A stretch of 64,000 nt of DNA from Oegoconia quadripuncta. Taxonomy: Eukaryota; Arthropoda; Insecta; Lepidoptera; Autostichidae. The notes beneath the pieces are model-generated. The model was given only the letters and a program-made list of their open reading frames with translations. It was not told the origin of the DNA and searched no databases. The DNA lies in assembly GCA_949316235.1 (NCBI GenBank), contig OX438743.1, forward strand, positions 17,171,771 to 17,235,770. Reading direction: 5' to 3'. Positions 63,540-64,000 of the stretch are shown here, piece after piece. The translations under genes and the position numbers were made by a program. The stretch's first letter is position 1. The number at the start of each line of letters is the position of its first letter.

Positions 63540-63758
63540 TAGCTATCCGCCCGCGGCTTCGCCTGCGAGGAATAACTTTATCGTGAAACTTGTTTATCCG
63601 GAGAGATACTCACTTTATCGGGATAAAAAGATCCTATGTCTTAATCCAGGGTATATTTTACCTATATACCAAATTTCATCCAAATCCGTTCATCCGTTTC
63701 ACTGTGATTGAGTAACAAACAAATAAACAAACATTAATTTATAATAGTAATTAGATTT
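63540..63758. repeat. Interspersed repeat C (opposite orientation)
   Basis: CTAGCTATCCGCCCGCGGCTTC through GAGTAACAAACAAATAAAC and a TAGTAATTAGAT end. Confidence 0.75.
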
Positions 63759-63839
63759 CTGGCATCACGCATTCATTGCTCATACGCAGAGACTGCTTTC
63801 AGATCAAATCAAATCAAAATATTTTTATTTCAGAGGATA

Positions 63840-64000
63840 AAATTATCATTTGATAACGTCACTAAATTAAAATTTAAATTTATTGCTCATTCACAAAGCT
63901 GAGTCCCCAGAGAAGAACGAGGAAGAAACTCAAGGGTTGCTCTTTTTAAATAGATTACACTTAAAATAGTCAGATTTTATATTTTTAAAGCTACTGCTTA
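63840..64000 (-). repeat. LINE 3' UTR (minus), cut by the window end
   Basis: CAGAGAAGAACGAGGAAGAAAC and AAAATAGTCAGATTTTATATTTTT are the complement of the UTR at 58480-58590. It is preceded by CAAATCAAATCAAAATATTT, another LINE-tail type. Confidence 0.6.

Overview
The window looks like AT-rich nuclear DNA of a butterfly or moth. There is no operon structure and no long host reading frame. Most of the sequence is interspersed repeats of types common in Lepidoptera: two tRNA-headed SINE families, a 5S-rRNA-headed SINE, 3' ends of RTE and CR1/jockey-like LINEs, mariner-like remnants, MITEs and foldbacks. The order was judged from these repeat families and from two small insect-type MAPEG genes, so species and chromosome cannot be given.

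Layout. Positions 1-34,400 are repeats and decayed transposon pieces. They include a foldback with two 321-bp arms (3001-3699), a mariner remnant (12,707-13,005), LINE reverse-transcriptase remnants (14,482-15,045; 18,374-18,637; 27,100-27,500), paired perfect hairpins (25,091-25,170) and a possible CpG-rich promoter or first exon near 26,350-26,450. Positions 34,495-34,899 (minus) encode a short MAPEG / microsomal glutathione S-transferase-like protein. A related gene lies at 49,416-49,775 (minus). The two look like an old tandem pair, now about 14.5 kb apart. The 3' end of the second gene (last codons, stop and poly(A) signal) has been amplified three times as a 153-bp tandem repeat.

Between the MAPEG genes sits the best-preserved element, a complete 8,450-bp env-bearing Ty3/gypsy element (errantivirus type) on the minus strand at 39,539-47,988. 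Its 261-bp LTRs are identical by eye, flanked by a GATC target duplication, and it has split an older LINE 3' end. In transcription order it has: 5' LTR; an 18-nt primer-binding site matching a tRNA-Leu 3' end; a leader with one short upstream ORF that ends inside a consensus splice donor; gag with a CCHC knuckle; a TTTAAAC slippery heptamer with a hairpin 8 nt downstream; pol (protease, RT, RNase H, integrase); a splice acceptor; env (furin-type site, fusion peptide, membrane anchor); polypurine tract; 3' LTR. Pol appears to be made by -1 frameshifting. Env appears to be made from a spliced RNA whose short leader exon supplies the start codon and signal peptide in the correct phase.

Positions 48,000-64,000 return to repeats. 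They include a reading-frame remnant at 50,138-50,722 that resembles the CCHC plus restriction-like-endonuclease tail of R2-type LINEs (two smaller copies elsewhere), a minisatellite of about 62 bp with alternating unit types (61,064-61,472), and several LINE tails. All family assignments rest on reading the sequence. No database search was possible.
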